A DNA stretch of 5,543 nt from an uncultured Lachnospiraceae bacterium (GCA_947178085.1 CAMWWS010000206.1:1-5543); one strand, 5' to 3'. Shown: positions 1 through 5,041, numbered from the stretch's first letter. Notes: generated by a model not told the origin, from the sequence alone. Numbers and translations: made by a program.

Positions 1-241
1 TTAACACCAATTGCACTGACTTCAAGAAAATTATAGTAATCGAATATTGATACTTATCAACATCAAAGTTATCTTTTATAAATTTGATTAAATATGCTGC
101 TGACTTCAGCATTTGTGAAACTGTCAAATTCTCTTTTCCATTTGTAGCAAGCACTGTGCTACCCTGTAATTTCCCATGTGGAACCTCAAATAACTCTTTA
201 ATTCCTATTTTCTCCATAAGGGCTTGTGTTCTTTTTTGCAT
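1..241 (-). CDS. Hypothetical protein, N-terminal 80 residues (runs off the left edge)
   Basis: This minus-strand reading frame starts at ATG 241-239 and stays open to base 1, so only the first 80 codons are visible. The start is supported by a strong Shine-Dalgarno: the RNA reads GAGGGAGG about 7 nt before the ATG. The protein begins MQKRTQALMEKIGIKELF and continues with a mixed charged and hydrophobic sequence. I see no signal peptide, membrane segment or catalytic motif, and I do not recognise the family. It lies on the same strand as the GHKL ATPase gene, 152 bp downstream of it, with an intrinsic terminator between them. It is therefore probably not simply co-transcribed, although readthrough is possible. 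A link to the ATPase is only a guess from proximity. Coding is likely because of the start site and codon pattern. Function is unknown. Confidence 0.7.
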   Translation of the reverse strand, partial: MQKRTQALMEKIGIKELFEVPHGKLQGSTVLATNGKENLTVSQMLKSAAYLIKFIKDNFDVDKYQYSITIIFLKSVQLVL

Positions 242-289
242 TATGAATCCTCCCTCTAATTCATCATAATAAGAATCACATATTTGATT

Positions 290-320
290 AAAAAGAGCAT
301 TCTGATTTCTCGGAATGCCC
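290..320 (-). terminator. Intrinsic terminator after the GHKL ATPase gene
   Basis: On the minus strand GGGCATTC (320-313) pairs with GAATGCTC (302-295). This gives 8 base pairs with one G-U and a 10-nt loop, followed at once by five U (294-290). It sits 74 nt after the ATPase stop codon and before the next leftward gene, so it should end the ATPase transcript. An AT-rich 6-bp hairpin (322-337) lies just upstream. Confidence 0.75.
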
Positions 321-393
321 TAAAAAGTTAGCTTTTTAATTACTCGATGATAGTAGCAACCCTACCCGCCACAATAACCCAGTTCTTTCATAA

Positions 394-1968
394 CTATGAT
401 AATAGTACTTTCATATTTATGCTCATTGTACTTATAATATTGTCAACCATGATTGCCTTATCGTTATCTTCACCAACAGCTTGAATTTGAGCCACTGCAA
501 GAGAGTAAATTAAAAAATCAACAGAAGTAACCAATGTCTTATTATCTTGATTTTCTTTTACAAATCTAATATAAAATGGATGATCCACATTCCATTTAAT
601 TACTGTTGTCTTTCCTTGTTGCTCTGCCTCAAATATTGCTCCACTCTGACCACAATGCCTTGTCTCAAACTTCACATTTGCATTCGCTCCTTGGAACTTT
701 TTAGGCGTACGCTGTCTACTTTCCTTTTCCTCTTCGGAGATATTTTTCTTCTTCTCTTTTTCCTCTCCTGTTTCCGAACTATCACGTTTTTCTTTTTTGA
801 CTGGCGGAGTAATAAGTACCTTTGACTTTTTATTAATGGCATCTTCTGCTTCCAAATGATTCGCCATTTCCTCTTCCGACGTTTTTGCACTAGTACTTAA
901 ACGACTTGTCATAGATGCTATCTGTGGCTTGAGTATTGCTTTTAACGCATGATCAACAGAGTCTGTCATGTCAATATTATTTTTGGTAAAATTTACGCCC
1001 ATTGCCTCATCCATCGATGAATCAAAAGAAATTTCTCCTCTTACACGGTTTCTCGAATTATGTTTGTGATACCAAGGCATCACACCAAAAGCAATTTCTC
1101 TGTTATTTCTCAAAACTGAAAACCCTTGATTTGCTATATTGATACCAAGTTCTTTCGCTTTCGATTGAGATGTATCAGGAAGCAACACAAGCTTTGCATG
1201 TATCTTGCCTGACTTTGTCTCACCAGTAATTCTATCAACCCAACTTACCTCATACTCATCATCCGAATATATTTCTGATTCATATGCTTTATCTACAGAC
1301 GAAAGCATTAAAGGATCATATGCTGTAATCTTTTTGTCATTAACATAAAATACAATTGAATCCATAAATCTTCTAAATTTTCTTGCAACTTCTTTTATAA
1401 GCTTACTGGAAAACTGCGTGACATTCTGATTTTTAACGCCATAGCAATTCTCAAGTATTACTATTGTTCCGGATTCAGCCCCCTCTAATTCTGACTCAAA
1501 AAAAGTTTTTTCAGCTATAGAAGCCTCCCCTAGAAACTTTACAAATGCATCTTCTTGTTTTATGATTTCAACATCAGTTGCACTCTTATATACTTTATCG
1601 CTATCTTCACTTTTGGTCAATACTGTTGTCTTATCAGCCAGAGACAAACCAGCTGTGCTTAATCCCATTCCATACTTGCCCAAATCCACTAATTCATCGT
1701 GATTGCTATTAGAGCCAAACTTTAATGCTTCATCAAGGTCATTCAACGTCATTCCATGACCGTTATCCTCAATAAAAATTTTAAATTCATTATTTTTTTT
1801 AGTTACAAAAATCTTAATCTCTGTAGCATTCGCATCAATACAATTATCAATGATATCGCATATAGCCACATAGTTGTCATACCCAAGATTCTGCATTGCG
1901 TAGATTAAAATCCCAGCATTCGGGTTATTAGGTGTTCCAGTTGCATTTGTTTGTTTTTCTGTGTTCAT
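394..1968 (-). CDS. GHKL-superfamily ATPase (MutL/Hsp90/MORC-like ATP-binding protein), possible defence-island protein
   Basis: This 524-aa protein has a complete GHKL (Bergerat) ATP-binding fold at its N-terminus. The N box is ICDIIDNCIDANATEI (residues 36-51), the G1 box is IEDNGHGM (66-73), and the lid/G2 region contains KFGSNS (83-88) and DLGKYGMGLS (95-104). Asp38 stands where MutL and Hsp90 carry the catalytic Glu. From memory, Asp is common here in the bacterial MORC-like branch. Residues about 195-350 look like the second, transducer-type domain: QGFSVLRNNREI at 281-292 and RGEISFDSSMDEAMGVNFTK at 310-329. A highly charged linker follows (about 390-424), then a C-terminal domain with WNVDHPFY (459-466). 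The start is ATG 1968 with AGGAGG 8 nt upstream. Known relatives act in restriction and other anti-phage systems, often beside Z1, nuclease or methylase genes. None of those partners is visible here, so a defence role is inference. The protein appears cytoplasmic, with no membrane segments. Transcription comes from 2157-2184 through a structured leader. Confidence 0.9.
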   Translation of the reverse strand: MNTEKQTNATGTPNNPNAGILIYAMQNLGYDNYVAICDIIDNCIDANATEIKIFVTKKNNEFKIFIEDNGHGMTLNDLDEALKFGSNSNHDELVDLGKYGMGLSTAGLSLADKTTVLTKSEDSDKVYKSATDVEIIKQEDAFVKFLGEASIAEKTFFESELEGAESGTIVILENCYGVKNQNVTQFSSKLIKEVARKFRRFMDSIVFYVNDKKITAYDPLMLSSVDKAYESEIYSDDEYEVSWVDRITGETKSGKIHAKLVLLPDTSQSKAKELGINIANQGFSVLRNNREIAFGVMPWYHKHNSRNRVRGEISFDSSMDEAMGVNFTKNNIDMTDSVDHALKAILKPQIASMTSRLSTSAKTSEEEMANHLEAEDAINKKSKVLITPPVKKEKRDSSETGEEKEKKKNISEEEKESRQRTPKKFQGANANVKFETRHCGQSGAIFEAEQQGKTTVIKWNVDHPFYIRFVKENQDNKTLVTSVDFLIYSLAVAQIQAVGEDNDKAIMVDNIISTMSINMKVLLS

Positions 1969-1998
1969 ACTTATTTCCTCCTATGAAAAAAATGTAAT

Positions 1999-2029
1999 AA
2001 AAAAAGGATCTATCAGATTTGATAGCCCC
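1999..2029 (-). terminator. Intrinsic terminator inside the ATPase leader (candidate attenuator)
   Basis: On the minus strand GGGGCTATCA (2029-2020) pairs with TGATAGATCC (2015-2006) around the loop AATC. The stem has one G-A mismatch and one G-U, and seven U follow (2005-1999). Only about 16 bp separate the U tract from the AGGAGG of the ATPase gene, so there is no room for another promoter after it. Transcripts from the promoter at 2157-2184 must read through this hairpin to express the ATPase. It could therefore be an attenuator, or the 3' end of a short separate RNA with readthrough. The IS upstream is on the plus strand, so no minus-strand gene in this window needs this terminator. Confidence 0.65.
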
Positions 2030-2030
2030 A

Positions 2031-2131
2031 TCACAAGTCAAACAGATACAACTATACACTTAATTTATATACAGCTAATCTATGCCCAATGCTATATTAG
2101 ACATTAAATATTTTTTGACTTGTAAGACAAG
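2031..2131 (-). promoter_or_regulatory. Structured 5' leader with two mutually exclusive helices
   Basis: Between the ATPase promoter and its leader terminator, the RNA contains ACAAGTCAAA (2123-2114), an exact complement of TTTGACTTGT (2042-2033). The helix extends to 12 bp with one G-U (2125-2114 with 2042-2031). Its 5' arm also forms a local hairpin, CTTGT-CTT-ACAAG (2131-2119), so both cannot exist together. The enclosed loop is AT-rich and includes CTAAT/ATTAG. The 3' arm ends one base before the terminator stem. This layout fits a conditional terminator, but I recognise no known riboswitch or T-box consensus. The pairing is seen directly; the regulatory role is inferred. Confidence 0.45.
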
Positions 2132-2156
2132 GTACTATACCGAATCTTTAACTATT

Positions 2157-2184
2157 ATTATACATTATTTTCCATAAAAATCAA
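2157..2184 (-). promoter_or_regulatory. Sigma-A-type promoter of the ATPase gene
   Basis: On the minus strand a -35 box TTGATT (2184-2179) is followed by a 16-bp AT-rich spacer and a perfect -10 box TATAAT (2162-2157). The predicted transcription start is near 2150, giving a leader of about 180 nt before the ATPase ATG. The left target duplication of the IS begins at 2189, only 4 bp beyond the -35 box, so the insertion left the promoter core intact. Confidence 0.7.
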
Positions 2185-2188
2185 GAGT

Positions 2189-2216
2189 ATTTTTTAAATT
2201 AGTACTTAAACAGAAT
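2189..2216 (+). repeat. Left target-site duplication of the IS (28 bp)
   Basis: This 28-bp stretch matches 3285-3312 at 27 of 28 positions. The difference is T2194 versus A3290, and the last 22 bp are identical. It directly abuts the left end of the IS. A duplication this long is unusual for an IS. IS1202-like elements are known for target duplications of roughly this size. Confidence 0.85.
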
Positions 2217-2242
2217 TGTAGGATTACAATACATATGTTACA
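2217..2242 (+). repeat. IS left terminal inverted repeat (IRL)
   Basis: Read inward, 20 of 26 bases match the reverse complement of 3259-3284. The two conserved blocks are the outer TGTAGG and the inner TGTTACA. This two-block pattern is typical of IS ends, with an outer cleavage block and an inner transposase-binding block. Confidence 0.8.
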
Positions 2243-2257
2243 ACTGAATATTTAAAA

Positions 2258-2326
2258 AGCAGAGAGACTGCCTTTGTGTTATAGTTTAGTCACCACAACA
2301 AAACAAACAAAAAGGAGTTCTCTGCT
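2258..2326 (+). promoter_or_regulatory. IS translation-shielding inverted repeat
   Basis: AGCAGAGAG (2258-2266) is complementary to TTCTCTGCT (2318-2326), the bases between the transposase Shine-Dalgarno (AAGGAG) and its ATG at 2327. The 5' arm lies upstream of the IS promoter's likely start (about 2292). Only transcripts entering from outside the IS would contain both arms and hide the start site. IS10 and IS50 use this principle to block activation by external transcription. The pairing is seen; the role is inferred. Confidence 0.45.
2277..2285 (+). promoter_or_regulatory. Probable transposase promoter (extended -10)
   Basis: TGT followed by TATAGT forms an extended -10 element (TGnTATAAT-like) about 40 bp upstream of the transposase ATG. 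No good -35 box is seen at the usual distance, so a weak promoter is expected, as is common in IS elements. The predicted start is near 2292. Confidence 0.4.
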
Positions 2327-2518
2327 ATGGCTACTATAACACAGGATATAAGGTTTCGTCTATCATTAATCAAGTATGCTGAAAAATACGGTGTCACCAA
2401 GGCTGCCATCAAGTACAAAACCAACAGACAGTATATTTATCGCTGGAAACGACGTTACGACGGCTCCATTGACTCCCTGCGTGACCTCTCTCGCAGACCT
2501 CACCACCACCCACCCTAA
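2327..2518 (+). CDS. IS transposase, N-terminal helix-turn-helix part
   Basis: This 63-residue ORF starts at ATG 2327, with AAGGAG 9 nt upstream, and stops at TAA 2516-2518. Residues about 8-45 form a helix-turn-helix of the transposase/homeodomain-like type (VTKAAIKYKTNRQYIYRWKR, residues 24-43). This would bind the inverted repeats. The ORF breaks off where the conserved RRPH segment normally leads into the catalytic domain. The rest of the transposase continues in the +1 frame from 2514, so this is the first part of one split protein of about 311 residues. It overlaps an ATG-started stretch of the other frame from 2376, which I consider non-coding there because the HTH frame is the meaningful one. 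Confidence 0.8.
   Translation: MATITQDIRFRLSLIKYAEKYGVTKAAIKYKTNRQYIYRWKRRYDGSIDSLRDLSRRPHHHPP
2513..2518 (+). other. Frame change point CCC-TAA (+1) in the transposase gene
   Basis: In the HTH frame the last sense codon is CCC (2513-2515), followed by stop TAA. Slipping one base forward re-pairs a proline tRNA on CCT (2514-2516) and continues with AAC CAG, exactly in the frame of the catalytic domain. The spot lies in the repetitive CAC/ACC tract 2501-2515, so a one-base insertion (or an equivalent indel) from slippage is the simplest explanation. CCC before a stop is, however, also a known +1 slippery context. It is not the A6-A7, -1 type used by IS3 elements. Confidence 0.55.
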
Positions 2519-3263
2519 CCAGCATACACCCGCCGAAATCAAGCTTATCTCCGATATGCGCAGAAGAAATCCTGATGCCGGACTTGTTGTATTATGGGTC
2601 AAACTCATGCAGCACGGCTATTCCCGCTCCATTCCGGGTCTGTACCGCTTCCTGAAAAAACAGGGTATCATGGCTGTACATCCACCTAACCCCAAGTATG
2701 TTCCTAAGCCTTATGAGCAGATGGACCATCCCGGACAGCGTATTCAGGTGGACGTAAAATTCGTACCCTCTGCCTGCCTTGTGAACAGCAGGGTCATTGG
2801 AAAGCACTTCTTCCAATATACCGCTATTGATGAGTATTCCAGATGGCGGTTTGTGGAAGCCTTTGAGGAGCACAGCACCTATTCCTCCGCCCTGTTTGTT
2901 GACCATCTTGTCAAAGCCTTTCCCTGTCCTATTGAATGTATCCAGACGGATAATGGAAACGAATTTACCAACCGTTTTACTTCAAAACAGGACAAACCCA
3001 CCCTCTTCCAGATCCATCTGGAACGCCACGGCATCCGGCACAAGCTGATCCGTCCTTATACGCCAAGACATAATGGTAAAGTAGAGCGAAGCCACAGGAA
3101 GGACAATGAGCGCTTCTATGCCACACACACTTTCTATTCTTTTGATGACTTTGCCTCACAGCTAAAGGTATACAACCGTAGAGATTACAACAGCTTTCCC
3201 ATGAGACCTCTGGAATGGAAAAGTCCTAATCAGGTACTAAAGGATTATTTGGCGTCAGTGTAA
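2514..3263 (+). CDS. IS transposase, catalytic DDE (rve integrase-core) part
   Basis: This frame carries the rest of the transposase after the +1 frame change and stops at TAA 3261-3263 inside the right inverted repeat. Numbered in the restored 311-aa protein, the catalytic acids are Asp142 (RIQVDVKF), Asp208 (CIQTDNGNEF) and Glu253 (PRHNGKVERSH). The flanking motifs IDEYSR and GIRHKLIRPYTPRHNGKVER are typical of IS481/IS3-type integrase cores. All three catalytic residues are present and no other break is seen, so the enzyme would be intact if the frame change were bypassed. The segment before the core (EIKLISDMRRRNPDAG and GLYRFLKKQGI) resembles the second DNA-binding helix-turn-helix of such transposases. 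No convincing independent start and ribosome binding site is seen. The ATG at 2376 lies out of frame inside the HTH part. Confidence 0.85.
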   Translation, partial: PNQHTPAEIKLISDMRRRNPDAGLVVLWVKLMQHGYSRSIPGLYRFLKKQGIMAVHPPNPKYVPKPYEQMDHPGQRIQVDVKFVPSACLVNSRVIGKHFFQYTAIDEYSRWRFVEAFEEHSTYSSALFVDHLVKAFPCPIECIQTDNGNEFTNRFTSKQDKPTLFQIHLERHGIRHKLIRPYTPRHNGKVERSHRKDNERFYATHTFYSFDDFASQLKVYNRRDYNSFPMRPLEWKSPNQVLKDYLASV

Positions 3264-3284
3264 CAAATGTTTGACAAACCTACA
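3259..3284 (-). repeat. IS right terminal inverted repeat (IRR)
   Basis: This is the inward-facing counterpart of 2217-2242, with 20 of 26 bases matching (outer TGTAGG and inner TGTTACA blocks). It includes the transposase stop codon, which shows how compact the element is. Confidence 0.8.
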
Positions 3285-3312
3285 ATTTTATAAATTAGTA
3301 CTTAAACAGAAT
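3285..3312 (+). repeat. Right target-site duplication of the IS (28 bp)
   Basis: This matches the left copy at 2189-2216 in 27 of 28 positions and starts directly after the CCTACA end of the IS. Its high similarity argues for a fairly recent insertion. Confidence 0.85.
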
Positions 3313-3486
3313 TTAGTTGATTTTATGTATCTTATTTTTATTTACATGATTTCTTGGCACCGTTTTGGCACCACGCTGATTTTCTCCTTAACCACTTTAT
3401 CTACATGGAGCTAGTTCCATGTTTGAGCGATCATCAAGGAACACCTATTTTTCCTTACTGCCACTTAGCGATAAATAGAAAATTCT
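3313..3486. other. Gene-free spacer with short repeats
   Basis: No ORF with a convincing start fills this stretch. It holds two TTGGCACC direct repeats 11 bp apart (3354-3361 and 3365-3372), the near-palindrome at 3403-3422, and a 6-bp AAGGAA/TTCCTT hairpin (3436-3456) without a U tract. On the minus strand short open pieces occur in several frames, for example one ending VVPKRCQEIM before TAA at 3343-3345, without proper starts. They may be the worn 3' end of a lost gene, possibly an integrase, but this is weak. I see no clear terminator for the operon that ends at 3487. Confidence 0.4.
3403..3422. repeat. 20-bp near-perfect palindrome
   Basis: ACATGGAGCT is followed directly by AGTTCCATGT, so the two 10-bp arms are reverse complements with a single mismatch and no spacer. 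Such a dyad could bind a dimeric protein, but no promoter lies beside it. It is downstream of the GyrI-like gene. The function is unknown. Confidence 0.5.
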
Positions 3487-3948
3487 CTATAACTTTCTAA
3501 TCGGAAAATACATATAATTCTTCCCTGTCTGCGGGCAAGTAAAATCGTGAACCGCACCAACTAAGGGAATGTCGTTATCCTTCATATACGCTATTGTCTT
3601 TGGAAATGTATCATCATTTTCGCATTCTACATAAATATATTGATAACCGGGAATAATCCACTTTGTCCAACCACTGGGAGCTTCTGCATCATCAACACAT
3701 TCCACTCCGGCAAGATAAAGTCCCTTGTTAAAATCCTCCCACGGATTAAAAGAGCGGGAAAAATCAGACATTGCTCCCCATATTCCGACTATATTTCCAT
3801 TTTCATCTTTCTTTGCCAAATGCTTGACTTCTTCAAAATGAAGATTTGCGTCATCCCATAACTCTTGTACAAACATCTCACCATCCGATGTGGAACCTTC
3901 CTTACCAATTACTACAAAAGATTCTATCACACACTTATTTATTTTCAC
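3487..3948 (-). CDS. GyrI-like (effector-binding domain) small-molecule-binding protein
   Basis: This 153-aa protein consists of one GyrI-like/effector-binding domain, the fold found in GyrI, Rob and BmrR ligand-binding regions. Visible hallmarks are the opening strand ESFVVIGKEG, the helix MFVQELWDDANLHFEEV (residues 25-41), GIWGAMSDFS in the middle, the strand PGYQYIYVE, and the ending NYMYFPIRKL. The acidic residue common in the last strand of drug-binding members (compare AEIWIPI in the neighbouring regulator) is replaced by Met/Tyr here, so the ligand may differ. The start is GTG 3948 with GGAGG 7 nt upstream. It lies 42 bp after the AraC-type regulator gene on the same strand with no terminator between them, so the two form an operon. 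It probably binds or sequesters an amphipathic compound, or modulates the regulator. No enzymatic activity can be read from the sequence. It has no signal peptide and is cytoplasmic. Confidence 0.85.
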   Translation of the reverse strand: MKINKCVIESFVVIGKEGSTSDGEMFVQELWDDANLHFEEVKHLAKKDENGNIVGIWGAMSDFSRSFNPWEDFNKGLYLAGVECVDDAEAPSGWTKWIIPGYQYIYVECENDDTFPKTIAYMKDNDIPLVGAVHDFTCPQTGKNYMYFPIRKL

Positions 3949-3990
3949 AATAATACCTCCATAATTACAGACTAATATTCCGATACTTTC

Positions 3991-4851
3991 TTAAATACAC
4001 TTCTTAATCGGAATCCATATTTCCGCATAATAATTCTTGTCATCGGTTCCGTCAGTATATTGATCTGCTGCACCATACATCTCAACACAATATCCTGCTG
4101 CAATCTCATAATCCTGTTGTGCCGGAAGCCATTCTGAAAATATCTGCGTATTTACCGCCTGCATAGACTGTGAAAGTGCACCTTTACAGGGAAAAATAGC
4201 CCATGTAAATGCCGGAACTGTTTTTACCACCAATCCCTCCGGAATATCTGCTGATGGATTATAAATGTCCGCAATCAAATACTCAAAACGCTCATTTCCC
4301 ATTTGCGGATCAATATTGATTCCAAACATTCCACATACATATTTCTCGTTTTCTGATGCGAAATGCTCCTCCCAAAACAAAGGAATATCTTGTTTTGCAT
4401 TCTTATAACGAAACTCCTTTGATACTGCCAAAACCGTAAAAGATTCTTTTTTTGTAATTCTGTAATCCATAGTATACCCGCCTTTCAATGATATTGTTAA
4501 TTTCAGCGGTGCGAAATCCTTTATCATAGTCTTAGTCCTACGCACAATTGAGGGTGAATTTCCATGAAAACGGGTGAAAGCCTTGGTAAAACTGTCAGGT
4601 GAGTCATATCCGTATTTTATCGCAAGTTCCATAACTGTAATATCACTTGTAAGCAATTCCTGTCCGGCAAGTGACAGTCTGCGGTTTCTGATATATTCTG
4701 TTACGGAATATCCACATAAAATACTAAACCCCTTATGAAAATAAAACGGAGAAACATTAACATGAGCAGCCACATCATACATTGTAATATCCTCTGTTAT
4801 ATGTTTTTGAATGTAGAGGATTGCTTCTCTTATTGCTTCTGTCCATTCCAC
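3991..4851 (-). CDS. AraC-family transcriptional regulator with C-terminal GyrI-like ligand-binding domain
   Basis: This 286-aa regulator has its DNA-binding domain first. Residues about 8-105 hold two AraC-type helix-turn-helix motifs, one around ITMYDVAAHVNVSPFYFHKG (22-41) and one around VMELAIKYGYDSPDSFTKAF (73-92). A GyrI-like effector-binding domain follows from about residue 128 (MDYRITKKESFTVLAVSKEF) to the end, closing with YYAEIWIPIKK, where the Glu is the residue that commonly contacts cationic ligands in this fold. The architecture is that of Rob-like and other drug-responsive AraC activators. The start is GTG 4851, with AAGGAGG (4867-4861) 9 nt upstream, and gives the expected N-terminus for this subfamily. 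That Shine-Dalgarno lies within the last codons of a 49-aa ORF ending 5 bp upstream, which suggests translational coupling. The stand-alone GyrI-like gene follows in the same operon. The regulator's targets are unknown; autoregulation is likely. Confidence 0.93.
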   Translation of the reverse strand: MEWTEAIREAILYIQKHITEDITMYDVAAHVNVSPFYFHKGFSILCGYSVTEYIRNRRLSLAGQELLTSDITVMELAIKYGYDSPDSFTKAFTRFHGNSPSIVRRTKTMIKDFAPLKLTISLKGGYTMDYRITKKESFTVLAVSKEFRYKNAKQDIPLFWEEHFASENEKYVCGMFGINIDPQMGNERFEYLIADIYNPSADIPEGLVVKTVPAFTWAIFPCKGALSQSMQAVNTQIFSEWLPAQQDYEIAAGYCVEMYGAADQYTDGTDDKNYYAEIWIPIKKCI

Positions 4852-4856
4852 GATTA

Positions 4857-5006
4857 TCAGCCTCCTTCGCTGTGATTACAGTATATCATCGAAATTATCT
4901 CACGTCCCGACATTGCTTGCTCTCTTTTGTCGTCCCGTTCTTCCTTATAATAATCTTCTTTTTCAGTCCAACCAAATAAGAAAATGTCATTGTATATATC
5001 TTTCAT
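4857..5006 (-). CDS. Small 49-aa ORF directly upstream of the AraC-type regulator
   Basis: This minus-strand ORF runs from ATG 5006-5004 to TGA 4859-4857. It begins MKDIYNDIFLFGWTEKE, continues with a very charged, Lys/Glu/Asp-rich middle, and ends CNHSEGG. There is no signal peptide or membrane helix, and I do not recognise a family. It ends 5 bp before the GTG of the regulator, and its codons GAA GGA GGC supply the regulator's Shine-Dalgarno, a typical coupled arrangement. No Shine-Dalgarno precedes its own ATG. The promoter at 5013-5041 predicts transcription starting at this very ATG, so it would be read as a leaderless mRNA. An in-frame stop lies six codons upstream, so no longer version is possible. 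It could be a real small protein, a leader peptide, or chance. The open frame and spacing favour a real or leader ORF. Confidence 0.5.
   Translation of the reverse strand: MKDIYNDIFLFGWTEKEDYYKEERDDKREQAMSGREIISMIYCNHSEGG
4880..4888 (-). promoter_or_regulatory. Possible internal promoter (extended -10) for the AraC-type gene
   Basis: On the minus strand TGA precedes TATACT, matching the extended -10 pattern TGnTATAAT. It predicts a start near 4873, just before the regulator's Shine-Dalgarno. No -35 box is seen, and the site lies inside the 49-aa ORF. If used, it would express the regulator without the small ORF. Confidence 0.35.
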
Positions 5007-5012
5007 ATTTTG

Positions 5013-5041
5013 ATTGTATCACTCTTACCCTCTATTTTCCA
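5013..5041 (-). promoter_or_regulatory. Promoter of the small ORF-AraC-GyrI operon
   Basis: On the minus strand a -35-like TGGAAA (5041-5036) is followed by 17 bp and an extended -10, TGA-TACAAT (5021-5013). The predicted start is near 5006, which is the A of the small ORF's ATG. This is the best promoter candidate for the three-gene leftward operon. Confidence 0.5.

Larger units (their letters stand above)
2217..3284 (+). mobile_element. Complete 1068-bp insertion sequence, DDE (rve) type with long target duplication
   Basis: The element begins TGTAGG and ends CCTACA, which gives the TG...CA termini common in retroviral-integrase-like transposons. It has 26-bp imperfect inverted repeats (20 of 26 matching) and is flanked by a 28-bp direct repeat. 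One transposase gene on the plus strand fills it, and its stop codon lies inside the right inverted repeat. The interior is visibly more GC-rich than the flanking DNA, which suggests a different origin. The transposase resembles IS481/IS3-type rve enzymes, while the duplication length is closer to the IS1202 group. I cannot assign a named element without a database search. The ends could shift by one base, because T2216 and A3285 extend the inverted repeat. Confidence 0.88.

Noticed and set aside
84..269. 61-codon plus-strand open frame
   Set aside because: It runs antisense to the partial minus-strand gene, which has a much better Shine-Dalgarno and a natural protein composition.
547..890. 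Open frames on both strands within 547-890
   Set aside because: They overlap the GHKL ATPase coding region in other frames, have low-complexity composition (Phe/Leu-rich or Lys/Arg-rich) and no ribosome binding sites. They are shadows of the charged linker of the ATPase.
1969..2150. T-box, known riboswitch or ToxI-like repeat RNA in the ATPase leader
   Set aside because: No T-box GGUGG-type sequence, no recognised aptamer core and no tandem repeats were seen, so only a generic attenuator is proposed.
2501..2518. IS3-style programmed -1 frameshift
   Set aside because: The catalytic frame is +1 relative to the HTH frame, and there is no A-rich slippery heptamer at the junction.
2366..3159. 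Several minus-strand and alternate plus-strand frames inside the IS
   Set aside because: They are antisense or off-frame to the transposase, whose HTH and DDE motifs identify the true frames.
3436..3456. AAGGAA/TTCCTT hairpin as terminator of the GyrI operon
   Set aside because: The stem is only 6 bp and no U tract follows on the minus strand.
3640..3861. 73-codon plus-strand open frame
   Set aside because: It is antisense to the GyrI-like gene and has no ribosome binding site or recognisable motif.
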